The translations under genes were made by a program, and so were the position numbers. From positions 1 through 6,041 of the forward strand of contig SLAE01000076.1 of NCBI GenBank assembly GCA_007127015.1: a DNA stretch of 6,041 nucleotides, read 5' to 3'. Below, piece after piece: positions 5,724 to 6,041 of this stretch. The notes beneath the pieces were generated by a model. That model saw only the letters and a list, made by a program, of their open reading frames with translations, was not told where the DNA came from and did not search any database. Every line of letters begins with the position of its first letter. Positions within the stretch are counted from its first letter, which is position 1. This stretch comes from Desulfonatronospira sp. (GTDB lineage: Bacteria > Desulfobacterota > Desulfovibrionia > Desulfovibrionales > Desulfonatronovibrionaceae).

Positions 5724-5763
5724 AATATTCAAAGACTAAATCTGCTGCAGCAGCTCGAATATT
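5724..5763. repeat. Nested palindrome
   Basis: Outer arms AATATTC (5724-5730) and GAATATT (5757-5763) enclose the perfect 12-bp palindrome CTGCTGCAGCAG (5742-5753). The inner element repeats the CAGCAGCT word of the hairpin ending at 5635. Function unknown. Confidence 0.4.
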
Positions 5764-5795
5764 AACCCCTGCCGCTTTTGTCCTGAACAGCAAGC

Positions 5796-5826
5796 TTGAC
5801 CATGACCATCTTCATGACTATGGTCA
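5796..5826 (+). promoter_or_regulatory. Promoter and overlapping operator of the antitoxin gene
   Basis: TTGACC (5796-5801; 5 of 6) and TATGGT (5819-5824; 4 of 6) are 17 bp apart, pointing to the antitoxin 45 bases downstream. The inverted repeat TGACCAT (5797-5803)/ATGGTCA (5820-5826) covers both boxes, and CATGAC occurs twice between (5801-5806, 5813-5818). Phd/YefM antitoxins repress their own operon by binding palindromes at the promoter, so this is a good candidate operator. Confidence 0.55.
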
Positions 5827-5869
5827 GTAAAATAGTCAGAAACAACCTGCACTGAACAGGATAATATCC

Positions 5870-6041
5870 ATGGAAACAATAAAAGCATCCGAATTCAAGG
5901 CCAAGTGCCTGGCGTTGATGGACAAGGTTGCCAGATCAGGACAAACTCTGGTGATCACCAAGAACGGCAAGCCTGTTGCGGAGATTCGTCCCTATTCAGG
6001 AAAACGCGCGGAGAGTCCTTTTGGATTGCACCCAAACCTTA
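5870..6041 (+). CDS. Phd/YefM-family antitoxin, N-terminal part (cut off by window end)
   Basis: Fifty-seven codons are visible of a protein normally about 75-90 residues long. The N-terminus METIKASEFKAKCLALMDKV followed by LVITKNGKPVAEIRPY is the standard Phd/YefM DNA-binding fold: a strand, two helices and a beta hairpin ending at about residue 42. The segment after it (SPFGL) begins the part that usually wraps the toxin. The start ATG has AGGA 8 nt upstream (5858-5861). Such antitoxins neutralise a toxin encoded immediately downstream; with this subtype the partner is often a PIN-domain VapC ribonuclease, less often RelE/ParE or Doc. The toxin is outside the window. The gene is complete at its 5' end and simply truncated by the sequence edge. 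Confidence 0.88.
   Translation, partial: METIKASEFKAKCLALMDKVARSGQTLVITKNGKPVAEIRPYSGKRAESPFGLHPNL

Larger units (their letters stand above)
5537..5869. other. Palindrome-rich gene-free spacer
   Basis: These 333 bases hold no supported gene. From left to right they contain the hairpin at 5594-5635, a segment around 5651-5695 where GTCA-GAGAAA can pair with TTTCTC and TGAC, the nested palindrome at 5724-5763, and the promoter with inverted repeat for the antitoxin gene at 5796-5826. Confidence 0.6.

Overview
The window looks like chromosomal DNA of moderate GC from a free-living Gram-negative bacterium. A marine or haloalkaliphilic Desulfobacterota/Deltaproteobacteria-type host is my best guess. 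It rests on gene content (betaine-type BCCT transporter paired with a Usp protein, UPF0149/SEC-C protein, Phd/YefM antitoxin, M-box), not on a marker gene. No rRNA, tRNA, CRISPR array, phage gene or complete insertion sequence was seen.

Left region (1-982, minus strand) is a magnesium locus. A promoter with a perfect TTGACA -35 box (954-982) drives a leader of about 250 nt. The leader holds a hairpin and perhaps a short proline-containing peptide ORF, and is followed by a 135-residue protein resembling only the cytosolic N domain of MgtE Mg2+ channels (292-699). After that gene, still on the minus strand, about 130 nt of an M-box (ykoK) Mg2+ riboswitch run off the left edge. The gene it controls, probably a Mg2+ transporter, lies outside the window.

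Centre (983-3760, plus strand) starts with a gene-free stretch carrying a perfect 9-bp-stem hairpin of a dispersed-repeat type. A tight two-gene operon follows: a tandem-domain universal stress protein (GTG start overlapped by an out-of-frame ATG) and, 2 nt after its stop, a 508-residue BCCT-family osmolyte transporter with the betaine-type aromatic box and Na+-site residues. The Usp may modulate the transporter, by analogy with TeaD of the Halomonas Tea ectoine uptake system.

Right-centre (3855-5536) holds two divergent genes. A UPF0149 (YgfB/YecA-like) protein with a C-terminal SEC-C zinc motif is on the minus strand; its 5' untranslated region contains a perfect 10-bp inverted repeat. A secreted, probably NTF2/SnoaL-like small protein is on the plus strand. 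Between them lie about 425 bases with a promoter and small palindromes but no convincing gene.

Right edge (5537-6041): a palindrome-rich 333-base spacer contains a 12-bp-stem hairpin and a nested palindrome. A promoter overlapped by an inverted repeat follows, then the first 57 codons of a Phd/YefM-type antitoxin cut off by the window end. Its toxin, probably PIN/VapC or RelE type, should lie just outside.
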